From positions 1-62,181 of IMG/VR virus record IMGVR_UViG_3300042374_000456: a stretch of 62,181 bases of DNA; one strand, given 5' to 3'. The stretch comes from a virus. This document shows, piece after piece, positions 43,798 through 51,908 of this stretch (within the stretch, counting starts at the first letter, position 1; each line of letters begins with the position of its first letter). Made by a program: the position numbers and the translations under genes. The notes beneath the pieces were generated by a model. It searched no databases, was not told where the DNA came from, and saw only the letters and a list, made by a program, of their open reading frames with translations.

Positions 43798-44085
43798 ATG
43801 TCAAGATATACAAATAATAAAATACAAAAACTCAAAGATGGTAGGGAAGTCTTCAGAACAAAGATATACCCAAATATACCATTGAGAGATACTGATATTT
43901 ACGCAGTGACCCAGACGGGTGATAGATTGGATACACTTGCACATCAGTTTTACGGAGATGCATCCTTATGGTGGATTATAGCAACTGCTAACAACATCCA
44001 CGATGCACCATTCGCAGTAAACGATGGAACAATACTAAGAATACCAGAAAATTATTTAGAAATTTCAAATAGTTTTTCAAAATAA
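43798..44085 (+). CDS. 53: Baseplate wedge protein with LysM-like domain, gp53-like
   Basis: The 95-residue protein contains TDIYAVTQTGDRLDTLAHQFYGDASLWWIIATANNI, the LysM-like fold of T4 gp53, which clamps neighbouring wedges in the baseplate; the C-terminus GTILRIPENY completes the domain. It is shorter than T4 gp53 (about 196) but typical for marine relatives. It is 11 bases after the tube-initiator gene and eight before the next gene. Confidence 0.85.
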   Translation: MSRYTNNKIQKLKDGREVFRTKIYPNIPLRDTDIYAVTQTGDRLDTLAHQFYGDASLWWIIATANNIHDAPFAVNDGTILRIPENYLEISNSFSK

Positions 44086-44092
44086 ATAAATT

Positions 44093-46600
44093 ATGCCAGG
44101 TTCATTTCCAAATTTATCAAATATATATCCTGAATTAGCAACCACTTTAAAAAATAGAGCAGGTAATAACAACCCGTGGAATTCAAAAGCAAATCCCGGT
44201 GTTAGTGGTCTATCCACTTGGATTAGATTATTGGCAGGTGTTTTCCCAAATGGGTGTATATTAGAATCAATAAATCCAAACGCTACTGATTTCACATCGG
44301 TGTATGGTTCGAGTGGTGGTTCTTATATAGGCCCTGGTGCTATTGGTAGAAATTTTAATGGTGATGAAATATGGATACCATCTGGTAAAAGTAGAGCACT
44401 TAGACCACCACCTATTATAACATCTATGACTATGGATGAAAAAGCTGAAGGTGGTAGTCGATTAGCAACTATTAAAATTCGTGCGTTTACAAAAGAACAA
44501 TCTGATTTAGTAGCCGGATATTTTTTAGAACCGGGATTCCACGCCTTATGTGAATGGGGTTGGAATACTCAAAAATCAAATGCACAAAAAGTTGGAGGTG
44601 GTGGAAAGGTAACAAATTGTGATTTAGTTGCATACGACCAATGGTCTACAATTAAAGACAAGAGACTTAAATCTGATTTTACTTATGATGCATTTTTAGG
44701 TATCGTAACGGGTGGTGGAATTTCATTTGGAGATAATGAAAGTTATGAATTGGAAGTAAAATTAACATCTGTTGGTAATGTGGCAGAATATATGCAAACG
44801 CATAGAGATGCTAATAATATAACTGAAAATAAAAAAGATAGTGGAAAAACTTTTTCACCACAAGAAATTGAAGCACAGGTGGGTGATAAAAAAATTGGTG
44901 CCGCACTTTTTATGCAAATGTTTAATCAACTTCCTGGTCAAAAAAGAACACCAGAAGTTTATAAATTATGGAATGTTCCACAATGGGCAGATACTGCTAA
45001 TTTTGTGAATATAGATAAAGTAGTTGGTGAAACTTTAAAAGATGCATTATCAGAGGCAGGCGAATTAAAATCATCCTCTGGTACGGAGGTGGCAATTCCC
45101 AAAGATTTACCACTATTATCAGAAGAAAAATTTATTAGATTTGAATTGGCATGTGAAATCATGAATAGTTATGTATATGATTTAAAAAGTAAACCAAGTT
45201 CATGTCCTAATTCTGAAACCCGTAGTAAAATAATTAATATTAAAAATACTTATATTAGTGGGTTTCCACATATGTTTTCAACTGATGCTACAAAATTATT
45301 TATACCAAACCCAACTACTCCAAATTTTAAATTTTTAGATGCGTTATCAGCAGATAAAGAAATAAAAACTTATTTTGAGTTTGATGCATTAGACGATTCC
45401 AAAAATTTTTCAAACATACATCCGTTAGCGGAACTACCGGCCTATCCTTGGCTACAACACGTAGATTCAAGAGTAGACCCTTCAGATGGTAAGACAAGGT
45501 TAGTTCCATATGCATTTCCAAATACAAGAGGATTGAGTGCAAAATCATCTGCAGATTCTACATTTATAGCAGTACAAGAAAAAGCTAGATTTTGGGGATA
45601 CTTAAAAGATTTATATATAAATTTTAATTTTTTTGTAGAATGTATAAGTAAACCAAATTTTGTAATTAGAGATGTTTTTTATGAAATGCTAAATGGTATG
45701 TCATCTGCATGTAATTCAATTTGGAAATTTCAAATACAAGAAGTACCAAAAGCAAATCCAGAAGGGAAATATGAATTGGCAGTAGTTGATTTAAATTTTT
45801 TAGGTGATATCTCAAATAATGATGGTCTGATAACATTTCAATCTAGAGGAGTTAAATCACCATTTATTAGTTGTGATTTTTCAGTAGAAGTTCCCGCAGC
45901 AATGATGTCATCGGTTGTAAATAATAAATTAAAAGATGATAAGGGAAAGGTATATGACCATAGTCCTGAATTAAATCCTCGCCCAATGTTAGGAACTGTA
46001 TTTTCTAGAAGAGAAGATTTTGTTGGTACTATCCTAGCAGGAATACAACAATCAGAAAAAGAAGCAGATGAAGACCCACCTGACACATCAAATACTCCAC
46101 CACAGCGAAAAAGTGCAGCTGAGTTAGAATTAGAAGCCAAAGTAGCAAATTTTGAATTTTTTGTAAAAACAGGTGCAGTATATCCTAAAATTCAAGATAG
46201 AGAAGCAAAATTGGATATAACTAAAACTTTTTTCGATAGTGCAGAAAATGATAATACAATTGAAAATGTATTAATGGTAGGTTCGTGGAATGATACTTCA
46301 GCTCTAAGACAATGTTTTTTAGTTGATAAGGGATTAACCCCTGTTCAAACTTTACAAAAAAAGGCTGATAATAATAAACAAAACCCACCATTTGGTCCTG
46401 CTGAGTTTACTTTCAAAGTACATGGAGTTAGTGGATTTAAAGTGGGTGACCAACTTCAAATAGATGGATTACCTGATAAGTTCGGTGCACCAAATGTATT
46501 TCAAGTAGTAAAAGTAGACCATGCGTTAGATGGTATGACATGGACAACGGATATTAAATCTAAATTAAGAATGGTAGGTGTACCAGGTAAGGCTAAATAA
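44093..46600 (+). CDS. Baseplate hub protein (835 aa), gp27/gpD-like at its C-terminus
   Basis: A large baseplate-cluster protein. The N-terminal region has ITSMTMDEKAEGGSRLATIKIRAFTKEQSDLVAGYFLEPGFHALCEWGWN (about 104-154), a beta pattern typical of hub domains that dock onto the tail tube. The last 60 residues, FTFKVHGVSGFKVGDQLQIDGLPDKFGAPNVFQVVKVDHALDGMTWTTDIKSKLRM, match the end of phage hub proteins of the gp27/gpD type. The middle is long and unfamiliar. It probably forms the trimeric hub joining tube and cell-puncturing device, though no spike or lysozyme gene is visible in the window. The next gene starts two bases later. Confidence 0.68.
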   Translation: MPGSFPNLSNIYPELATTLKNRAGNNNPWNSKANPGVSGLSTWIRLLAGVFPNGCILESINPNATDFTSVYGSSGGSYIGPGAIGRNFNGDEIWIPSGKSRALRPPPIITSMTMDEKAEGGSRLATIKIRAFTKEQSDLVAGYFLEPGFHALCEWGWNTQKSNAQKVGGGGKVTNCDLVAYDQWSTIKDKRLKSDFTYDAFLGIVTGGGISFGDNESYELEVKLTSVGNVAEYMQTHRDANNITENKKDSGKTFSPQEIEAQVGDKKIGAALFMQMFNQLPGQKRTPEVYKLWNVPQWADTANFVNIDKVVGETLKDALSEAGELKSSSGTEVAIPKDLPLLSEEKFIRFELACEIMNSYVYDLKSKPSSCPNSETRSKIINIKNTYISGFPHMFSTDATKLFIPNPTTPNFKFLDALSADKEIKTYFEFDALDDSKNFSNIHPLAELPAYPWLQHVDSRVDPSDGKTRLVPYAFPNTRGLSAKSSADSTFIAVQEKARFWGYLKDLYINFNFFVECISKPNFVIRDVFYEMLNGMSSACNSIWKFQIQEVPKANPEGKYELAVVDLNFLGDISNNDGLITFQSRGVKSPFISCDFSVEVPAAMMSSVVNNKLKDDKGKVYDHSPELNPRPMLGTVFSRREDFVGTILAGIQQSEKEADEDPPDTSNTPPQRKSAAELELEAKVANFEFFVKTGAVYPKIQDREAKLDITKTFFDSAENDNTIENVLMVGSWNDTSALRQCFLVDKGLTPVQTLQKKADNNKQNPPFGPAEFTFKVHGVSGFKVGDQLQIDGLPDKFGAPNVFQVVKVDHALDGMTWTTDIKSKLRMVGVPGKAK

Positions 46601-46602
46601 TT

Positions 46603-46992
46603 ATGAGTATATTAGATTCATATAACAAGTTGGTAAATCCATCAACATCATTACCAAATGATTCATTTGATACTCATATTCCTACGCCATCTAAATTAGA
46701 TTATACTCGTGGATATATCAGTAGATACTTTATAAAAAAAGTAAATGATACCAATTCACCTATATTTGAAATCAATGGAAAAACATATTTAAGATTTCAA
46801 ACAAACCCCCTATTCAGTCGTTGTTCTTTGAAATGGAGAATATCTGGCCCAAAGGAAACTCAATATAGAGAAAATGGTGATGTATTTGATGTAAGTGTAA
46901 GTGAATCAAATAGAAGGGCAATAAAATTGGTATATGAAAAAATACCTACCTTAAAATTATACCTACCAAATTTATTACAATTTTATAAGTGA
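46603..46992 (+). CDS. Unknown baseplate-cluster protein (129 aa)
   Basis: No named family. It is a basic protein with a disordered N-terminus (residues 1-35) and a compact beta domain (YISRYFIKKVND...YLRFQTNPLFSRCSLKWRISGP). It is translationally coupled to the hub gene (two-base gap) and is the last gene of the tail unit, so a baseplate role is likely. Confidence 0.7.
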   Translation: MSILDSYNKLVNPSTSLPNDSFDTHIPTPSKLDYTRGYISRYFIKKVNDTNSPIFEINGKTYLRFQTNPLFSRCSLKWRISGPKETQYRENGDVFDVSVSESNRRAIKLVYEKIPTLKLYLPNLLQFYK

Positions 46993-47033
46993 TAACAATC
47001 ATAAAAAAATAATTATCGTTTTTACAAATTATA

Positions 47034-47043
47034 TATATTTATA
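47034..47043 (+). promoter_or_regulatory. Late-type promoter motif TATATTTATA
   Basis: Exact motif, 15 bases before the PhyH-like gene. Confidence 0.45.
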
Positions 47044-47058
47044 TAAAACACAAAAGTT

Positions 47059-47835
47059 ATGCAAAAATACAAACACCTTACAACGGAAGAACTTCAACAA
47101 ATATCATTTGATTGGAGATATCGCGGATTCACAGTTTTAGAATTATTAACTGAAGCAGAAGTAGATGAAATCAATGAAGAGTTAGACCGTTTACGTGTAG
47201 AACGTAATGAAAAAGAGCCAGGAAAATGGCAAGAGTTCGAACCTATTATGTATCCACATAAAGATTCAGAAAAAATAGCAAAATTATTTGCACATCCAAA
47301 AATTTTAGAAGCAGCAGAATTCCTAATGGAAGGTGGAGTTGTTGGATTACAAACTTGGGGTTATTACAAACCAAAAGGTGAATTGGGTAGAGACCAACAT
47401 CAAAACGCATTCTATACGGGATGTGGTCATAATGAAATCATCAACACTGCATTGGCATTAGATAATCATGACCCAATTAATGGAGCAGTTTGGAACTATG
47501 AGGGTTCACATAGATTACCTGTTTTACCAATCGAAGATAATGAAGAAAGAAAAGCAACTAATACTGATAACTGGAGAAGTGAAAGAGGTAAAAGTTGTGT
47601 AATGCCAGAAGGTCACGATTTCCGTAAGATAGAAGGGTATCTGAAAAAAGGACAGGTTGCCCTTTTACATTCACACGTAGTACATGGTAGTGAACCAAAC
47701 GGAGATACCACAAGAATGAGAAGAAATTTCTTAGGTGGGTATCTTAAAGAAGGTGCATATTTCCATCCGGGAAACCAAATGAAACGTGAATCAATTGATG
47801 TTTACGAATTAAGAAAAAAACATTGGGGAGAATAA
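47059..47835 (+). CDS. PhyH-type Fe(II)/2-oxoglutarate dioxygenase-like protein with altered metal motif
   Basis: The 258-residue protein has the double-stranded-beta-helix layout of phytanoyl-CoA dioxygenase relatives: a helical N-terminus, GYYKPKGELGRDQHQNAF (101-118), DNHDPINGAVWNYEGSH (135-151) and LLHSHVVHGSEPN (202-214), with Arg219/221 available for 2-oxoglutarate. The usual metal triad is His-x-Asp...His. Here His114 and His209 are present but the Asp position holds Asn116, so activity may be altered or lost. Family members hydroxylate small molecules or proteins; phage copies are common in marine T4-like genomes with unknown substrates. It is a single-gene unit with a late-type motif and a terminator. 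Confidence 0.75.
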   Translation: MQKYKHLTTEELQQISFDWRYRGFTVLELLTEAEVDEINEELDRLRVERNEKEPGKWQEFEPIMYPHKDSEKIAKLFAHPKILEAAEFLMEGGVVGLQTWGYYKPKGELGRDQHQNAFYTGCGHNEIINTALALDNHDPINGAVWNYEGSHRLPVLPIEDNEERKATNTDNWRSERGKSCVMPEGHDFRKIEGYLKKGQVALLHSHVVHGSEPNGDTTRMRRNFLGGYLKEGAYFHPGNQMKRESIDVYELRKKHWGE

Positions 47836-47858
47836 CTCTTTGATTACTAATATATTAT

Positions 47859-47888
47859 AACTCATTGATTTTCAATGAGTTATTTTTT
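47859..47888 (+). terminator. Rho-independent terminator
   Basis: AACTCATTGA/TCAATGAGTT 10-bp stem with a TTT loop, then ATTTTTTG. Confidence 0.9.
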
Positions 47889-47922
47889 GTCTAAAAATAA
47901 ATGAAAAATAAGTGGTAAAATA

Positions 47923-47954
47923 TTTGGAAATGTGGAAAATAATGTGTAGTTTAG
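47923..47954 (+). promoter_or_regulatory. Early promoter, Bacteroidota type
   Basis: TTTG at 47923-47926, 20 bases, TAGTTTAG at 47947-47954. It drives the gene at 47999. Confidence 0.75.
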
Positions 47955-47998
47955 CTGTATAAGATTGAGAGATAATAAACCCTTAAAATATAAAAGAT

Positions 47999-48403
47999 AT
48001 GACAACTGAAATTTCTCACCGCGATTCTTTAATTCAACTTTATTCTGATTACCATAAAGATGCTTATGGTTATCGCCCCACTTACAACTATTCTCTCTTA
48101 ACAACGGAGGAGTTGGAGGCTGATTATGAGACATTCGGCCGTATTTGTAAGGAGAATGCCGAAGAGGAGGCTAAGGCTGAGAAATTAGCCATTAATAAAT
48201 TTAATGAGACAATTAACAAGATGGTTAAAATGGGTGCCAACAACACCAAAACCGCCCTTCGTTGGATTTGTGAGGCTGGAGTTGAAGAAGATGGTTGGGA
48301 TATGGATTTCTTTTTATGGAAAATGGGTATTTCTAAATATAGTTCGGAGGGTTCGGTAATTCATAATAAATTACTACCATTTTGGAGAAAAGCTCTAAAA
48401 TAA
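47999..48403 (+). CDS. Unknown early protein (134 aa)
   Basis: No family recognised. The protein is helical and acidic in its middle (TTEELEADYETFGRICKENAEEEAKAEKLAINKFNETINKMVKMG), with a C-terminal part rich in Trp. It lies 44 bases after an early promoter, with an A-rich leader and no Shine-Dalgarno. Codons ending in C or G (GCC, GAG, CGC) are more frequent than in flanking virion genes. Confidence 0.72.
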   Translation: MTTEISHRDSLIQLYSDYHKDAYGYRPTYNYSLLTTEELEADYETFGRICKENAEEEAKAEKLAINKFNETINKMVKMGANNTKTALRWICEAGVEEDGWDMDFFLWKMGISKYSSEGSVIHNKLLPFWRKALK

Positions 48404-48414
48404 TTGATAAATTA

Positions 48415-48446
48415 TTTGGAAAATTGAGAAAAAAGCTGTATATTAG
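48415..48446 (+). promoter_or_regulatory. Early promoter, Bacteroidota type
   Basis: TTTG at 48415-48418, 20 bases, TATATTAG at 48439-48446. It precedes the 73-residue gene. Confidence 0.75.
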
Positions 48447-48490
48447 CTGTATAAGATTGAAAGATATATAAAACTTAAAATATAAACGTT

Positions 48491-48712
48491 ATGATGAATA
48501 GAATTGATATTAATGTATTAAAGAAAATTGAAGAGGTATTTGGTTATTTTGATATTGACCAAGCGTTTGGTTCAAATGAGGTGTATCTTCGATTTGGGTA
48601 TTGGGCTAGAGTTGATGTAAAAAAGTTACAGGAAATCTTAGGTCAATCGGTTGAAGAAAAGGATGATTACGATGAAGATTGTGGATATCAATTTTGTTAT
48701 TCATTAAAATAA
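48491..48712 (+). CDS. Unknown small acidic early protein (73 aa)
   Basis: No family recognised. The pattern VLKKIEEVFGYFDIDQAFGSNEVYLRFGYWARVDVKKLQEILG suggests a small alpha/beta domain. It has two adjacent possible starts (48491 and 48494). It is a single gene between two early promoters, with no Shine-Dalgarno. Confidence 0.68.
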   Translation: MMNRIDINVLKKIEEVFGYFDIDQAFGSNEVYLRFGYWARVDVKKLQEILGQSVEEKDDYDEDCGYQFCYSLK

Positions 48713-48713
48713 A

Positions 48714-48745
48714 TTTGGTAATCTCAGCTATTCTTCGTATATTAG
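48714..48745 (+). promoter_or_regulatory. Early promoter, Bacteroidota type
   Basis: TTTG at 48714-48717, 20 bases, TATATTAG at 48738-48745, followed by CTTTG. It drives the cluster from 48777. Confidence 0.78.
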
Positions 48746-48776
48746 CTTTGTAATAAATGATTAAACTATAAACAAT

Positions 48777-49148
48777 ATGAACTCTTCTATTTTTGACAAC
48801 ACCCCAGCTGGTCAATTTATTGATGTGACCGTTTCCCTTAATGGTAAGGTTAAGACCCGAAATCTTAAATTATGTAAGGTTAAATCCCGCTCAGTTCTCT
48901 TTATTTTAGTTGATAAAGAAAATAGGGTAAATACCTTCTTTAAGGTAAAATATAGTGATATTAAGGATTATTTACCGGCAGTTCACTTACTTCGAATGAA
49001 AGATGGTACATTACCTGATAAATGGGAATCGCCGTGGGATTCAATTGGTTCACCATCACCATCGGTACAAAGTTATGGTAGATTTGCTACAGCAGCAAAA
49101 CCTTTTGTTTCAACAACAAACTCAGCTGTTGGGTTTCAAATGGTATAA
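48777..49148 (+). CDS. Unknown early protein (123 aa)
   Basis: No named family. The first 65 residues form a beta-rich domain (AGQFIDVTVSLNGKVKTRNLKLCKVKSRSVLFILVDKENRVNTFFKVKYSDI); the C-terminal 50 residues are Ser/Pro-rich and probably disordered. It is the first gene of an early operon that continues into the SWIM-finger gene four bases later. Confidence 0.7.
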   Translation: MNSSIFDNTPAGQFIDVTVSLNGKVKTRNLKLCKVKSRSVLFILVDKENRVNTFFKVKYSDIKDYLPAVHLLRMKDGTLPDKWESPWDSIGSPSPSVQSYGRFATAAKPFVSTTNSAVGFQMV

Positions 49149-49151
49149 CAT

Positions 49152-49499
49152 ATGAATATCGTATCAAATTTACCACCGGTATCGTTTCAATCAGTAGTTG
49201 ATGGACAATGGTATATCGTTACTACTGGCAAGGAAGGAAAATGGACAAAGGTAGATAGAAAATATGATTGGAGTGAGATTGAATCAATGTGGGTTAAGGA
49301 TGAGTTTAAAAAAGATACAAAATCAGTAGTAATACTACCTAAAATAGTAAAAAAACAAACTTTCTCAGTTGAAGGTAGTAAAGGTAAAGTTTATGAGGTG
49401 GTAAGTGAGAATGGTAGATGGACGTGTAGTTGTCCGGCACATGGATTTGGCAGAGGTAAGGATTGTAAACATATAATTGAATTAAAAAGTAAAATATAA
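49152..49499 (+). CDS. SWIM zinc-finger protein (115 aa)
   Basis: The C-terminal 40 residues carry a SWIM finger, C-x-C-x(n)-C-x-H, seen as WTCSCPAHGFGRGKDCKHIIEL. SWIM domains bind DNA, RNA or protein and occur in recombination mediators and transposase-like proteins. The N-terminal 65 residues (VDGQWYIVTTGKEGKWTKVDRKYDW) form a small beta domain. A DNA- or RNA-binding early regulator is possible; its target is unknown. It is in an early operon with tight spacing to both neighbours and no Shine-Dalgarno. Confidence 0.8.
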   Translation: MNIVSNLPPVSFQSVVDGQWYIVTTGKEGKWTKVDRKYDWSEIESMWVKDEFKKDTKSVVILPKIVKKQTFSVEGSKGKVYEVVSENGRWTCSCPAHGFGRGKDCKHIIELKSKI

Positions 49500-49503
49500 A
49501 ACA

Positions 49504-49716
49504 ATGATAAAAACTAAAAAAAACAAAGGTATTGAGATTGACTTAACTGGTCCACAAGGTAATGTATTTTTCTTAATTGGAACTGCCGGTAATCTAGCCA
49601 AACAATTGGGATTAGATGCTGCAGCAATCAAAAAAGAAATGATGAGTAGTGATTATGAAAACGCAGTAAATGTGTTTGATAAAAACTTCGGTTCGTTTGT
49701 AACATTATATAGATAA
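49504..49716 (+). CDS. Small conserved phage protein, IDLTGPQGN type (70 aa)
   Basis: The sequence IEIDLTGPQGNVFFLIGTAGNLAKQLGLDAAAIKKEMMSSDYENAVNVFDKNFGSFVTLYR follows a pattern I recall in short early proteins of many unrelated phages; no function is established. It starts four bases after the SWIM gene in the same operon. Confidence 0.75.
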   Translation: MIKTKKNKGIEIDLTGPQGNVFFLIGTAGNLAKQLGLDAAAIKKEMMSSDYENAVNVFDKNFGSFVTLYR

Positions 49717-49734
49717 AATTTAAAATATAAAATT

Positions 49735-50220
49735 ATGGGAGTAGATGTATCGGGCAGAAAGCCTAAAACGGAAGCAGGTGATTATTTCGGTGCTAATTGG
49801 TGGGGATGGAGACCAATCCAAGCCCTTTCTGAAACTGCAATCGAATTAAAGGGATTGGGGTTTGATACCACAAATTGGGGTTCAAACGATGGTAAGGGGT
49901 TGAAAAATCAACGTGAGTGTAATAAGTTAGCAGATGCAATAGAATTATTGATATCTGAAAAATATGGTGAGAATCTTACGGAAGATGAAGACCGATTATA
50001 TGTTTGTATGGGTATGTGGTGTGAGGCAGGTACTGGTAAATTTATACCAAGAGAAGTTACTGAAGGATTAGATGACCAATATGAATATGGTGATATTCTA
50101 TTCACCTCAGTTGTAGCATTAGATGGAACTCATGTTGAACCATCATATAGTGTATCTTTGGGTAGATTAAAAGAATGGATTAACTTTCTTCGCAATTGTG
50201 GAGGATTTCAAATATGGTAA
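49735..50220 (+). CDS. Unknown conserved-looking early protein (161 aa)
   Basis: An acidic soluble protein rich in Trp and Gly: MGVDVSGRKP, GANWWGWRPIQALSE, WCEAGTGKFIPREV. The motifs look conserved and similar proteins occur in other phages, but I cannot name a function. It contains three Cys without a clear metal motif. It belongs to the early operon begun at 48777. Confidence 0.72.
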   Translation: MGVDVSGRKPKTEAGDYFGANWWGWRPIQALSETAIELKGLGFDTTNWGSNDGKGLKNQRECNKLADAIELLISEKYGENLTEDEDRLYVCMGMWCEAGTGKFIPREVTEGLDDQYEYGDILFTSVVALDGTHVEPSYSVSLGRLKEWINFLRNCGGFQIW

Positions 50221-50234
50221 ATAAATAAAATAAA

Positions 50235-50519
50235 ATGAATAAAATCAAAAAGTACAAAAAACAAATCTTCACTTTCATAACAATATGGTTGTTATTACAA
50301 TTTGGAGTGTATCCTAGTCTAACAATGGCAGATACTTTCGCTAATATAGTAGGTGGTATCGCCCTTTTACTATTACTCATTTGGGGTGGACTAGCATTAT
50401 ATGACTGGGCTAATAGTTCGGATGAATCATGGGCTAATAGTCCGGATGAATCAGTAGACGAAGTTAAACCATTTGAACCTACAAATGTAAAACCAAAACG
50501 TAAACCTAAAACAAAATAA
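50235..50519 (+). CDS. Small membrane protein (94 aa) upstream of SPFH gene
   Basis: Two hydrophobic segments, at about 12-30 (IFTFITIWLLLQFGVYPSL) and 36-56 (IVGGIALLLLLIWGGLALYDW), separated by a short loop, then an acidic and finally Lys/Pro-rich tail. It is probably an inner-membrane protein with its termini in the cytoplasm. The next gene, an SPFH protein also anchored in the membrane, starts one base after the stop, suggesting a shared complex. Confidence 0.75.
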   Translation: MNKIKKYKKQIFTFITIWLLLQFGVYPSLTMADTFANIVGGIALLLLLIWGGLALYDWANSSDESWANSPDESVDEVKPFEPTNVKPKRKPKTK

Positions 50520-50520
50520 T

Positions 50521-51432
50521 ATGGCAGTATATGATACGGATTATCAAGCTCTAAGACAAAAAGAGATTGAAGAATATAAATTAAAACAAAAATTAAAAAT
50601 AAAAAAAATGATAAAAGCAATTAGTGCAGGTGTATTAGGATTTATCCTATTAGTAGTATTATTCAATTCATGTGAAAGAGTTGATGCAGGACACGTTGGT
50701 GTTAAAGTAAATATGTATGGTGATAACAAAGGTGTGGACGATGTAGTAGCAGTTACTGGTATGGTATTTTTTAATCCAATTACAACAAAAATTTATGAGT
50801 TCCCTACATTCATTCAACACAAAGAATACAAAGGTGAGAATTCATTCATTGTAAATAGTAAAGATGGTTCGGAGTTTAGTGTATCGCCCATTATGAACTA
50901 TTCAGTACAAAGAGAGAAAGTACCTGCTATATTTAGTAAGTATCGTAGACCGTTGGAAGATATTGAAGAAGGATTCTTAAAGACAGCGGTGTATGATGCA
51001 TTCAGATTAGCAACTAACAAATATACGGCTGATGAATTGATTAGCAATCGTGCAATATTTGAAGTTGAGGTTCGTAGATTATTAGATGGGCAATTATTAA
51101 AAGAGGGATTTACAATTAATCAGTTCACATCGAATTTGATTTACCCTGAAACATTTAAGAAATCAATTGAAGCTAAGAACAATGCAGTTCAAGCAGCATT
51201 AAGAGCAGAGAATGAAGTTAAGACAGCAGAAGCACAAGCAAAGATTAAAGTAGCAACTGCGGAAGGTAATGCACAGGCAATGTTAACATCTGCAAAGGCA
51301 GAAGCGGAATCAAATCGAATGAAGCAAGTAACTCTAACACCATTGTTGTTACAATTGGAATATATTAACAAATGGGATGGTAAATTACCGGTATATGGAC
51401 AAGTTCCACAAATGTTCAAAAATATTCAATAA
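50521..51432 (+). CDS. SPFH/band-7 (prohibitin/HflC-like) membrane protein
   Basis: The 303-residue protein has a charged N-terminus, one membrane segment (about 36-50, AGVLGFILLVVLFNS), then an SPFH domain (ERVDAGHVGVKVNMYG...EKVPAIFSKYRRPLEDIEEGFLKTAVYDAFRLATNKYTADELI). A long Ala/Glu/Lys coiled coil follows (EAKNNAVQAALRAENEVKTAEAQAKIKVATAEGNAQAML). Bacterial relatives HflK/HflC and prohibitins form rings that regulate FtsH protease and organise membranes. A phage version could alter host proteolysis, lysis timing or superinfection; this is inference. It contains a Cys right after the membrane segment, but no typical lipobox. Confidence 0.85.
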   Translation: MAVYDTDYQALRQKEIEEYKLKQKLKIKKMIKAISAGVLGFILLVVLFNSCERVDAGHVGVKVNMYGDNKGVDDVVAVTGMVFFNPITTKIYEFPTFIQHKEYKGENSFIVNSKDGSEFSVSPIMNYSVQREKVPAIFSKYRRPLEDIEEGFLKTAVYDAFRLATNKYTADELISNRAIFEVEVRRLLDGQLLKEGFTINQFTSNLIYPETFKKSIEAKNNAVQAALRAENEVKTAEAQAKIKVATAEGNAQAMLTSAKAEAESNRMKQVTLTPLLLQLEYINKWDGKLPVYGQVPQMFKNIQ

Positions 51433-51441
51433 AATATAGAT

Positions 51442-51591
51442 ATGAAAATTATTTATATGCAACAAACCATTATGTTAATGGCTCAACAAAATCCAAAAAT
51501 GGTAGATAATTTAATCCAAACTGGTATAATTAAAGAACATAATGATATGAAATATTTGGTAATAGAAGAAAAAACGGAAAAAAGTGAGTAG
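51442..51591 (+). CDS. Small ORF, 49 aa, coupled to next gene
   Basis: An open frame of 49 codons starting ATG at 51442, ten bases after the SPFH stop, reading MKIIYMQQTIMLMAQQNP then KMVDNLIQTGIIKEHND. The C-terminal half is charged and helical. Its 3' end overlaps the GTG start of the next gene by eight bases, a sign of translational coupling. No family recognised. Confidence 0.55.
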   Translation: MKIIYMQQTIMLMAQQNPKMVDNLIQTGIIKEHNDMKYLVIEEKTEKSE

Positions 51592-51889
51592 TAACGAAAA
51601 GAAAAATGAATTTTATATTGGTGATACAAGTTATCTGACAATGAAAACTAGCACCATTATTGAAATGAGAGACCATTTGAGATTAATAGTTGGCGATGAT
51701 GACCGTATATCATTAGATGTATCAATCAAAGCAGATTTTGAAGGAATACCACCTGAATATCATCAACTATTTTGTCAAATGATGCAAGTAAGGTATGGAG
51801 GTATAGTAAATGTTTGGGATAACACCCAACCATTTGCAAAACCGGATGTAAAAAATAAAAAATGGTATCAATTTTGGAAATCTAACTAA
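51584..51889 (+). CDS. Unknown small protein, GTG start (101 aa)
   Basis: It begins with GTG inside the end of the 49-residue ORF. The sequence FYIGDTSYLTMKTSTIIEMRDHLRLIVGDDDRISLDVSIKADFEGIPPEYHQLFCQMMQVRYGG is a small mixed alpha/beta domain; no named family. It is the last gene before the polymerase-like gene, whose early promoter lies within its final codons. Confidence 0.65.
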   Translation: MSSNEKKNEFYIGDTSYLTMKTSTIIEMRDHLRLIVGDDDRISLDVSIKADFEGIPPEYHQLFCQMMQVRYGGIVNVWDNTQPFAKPDVKNKKWYQFWKSN

Positions 51890-51904
51890 TTTTTCGTATC
51901 TTTG
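51873..51904 (+). promoter_or_regulatory. Early promoter with consensus -7 box, abutting the polymerase start
   Basis: TTTG at 51873-51876, 20 bases, TATCTTTG at 51897-51904 (perfect TAnnTTTG). The ATG is only four bases after the box, so the message is predicted to be leaderless or nearly so. Confidence 0.82.
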
Positions 51905-51908
51905 TAAA

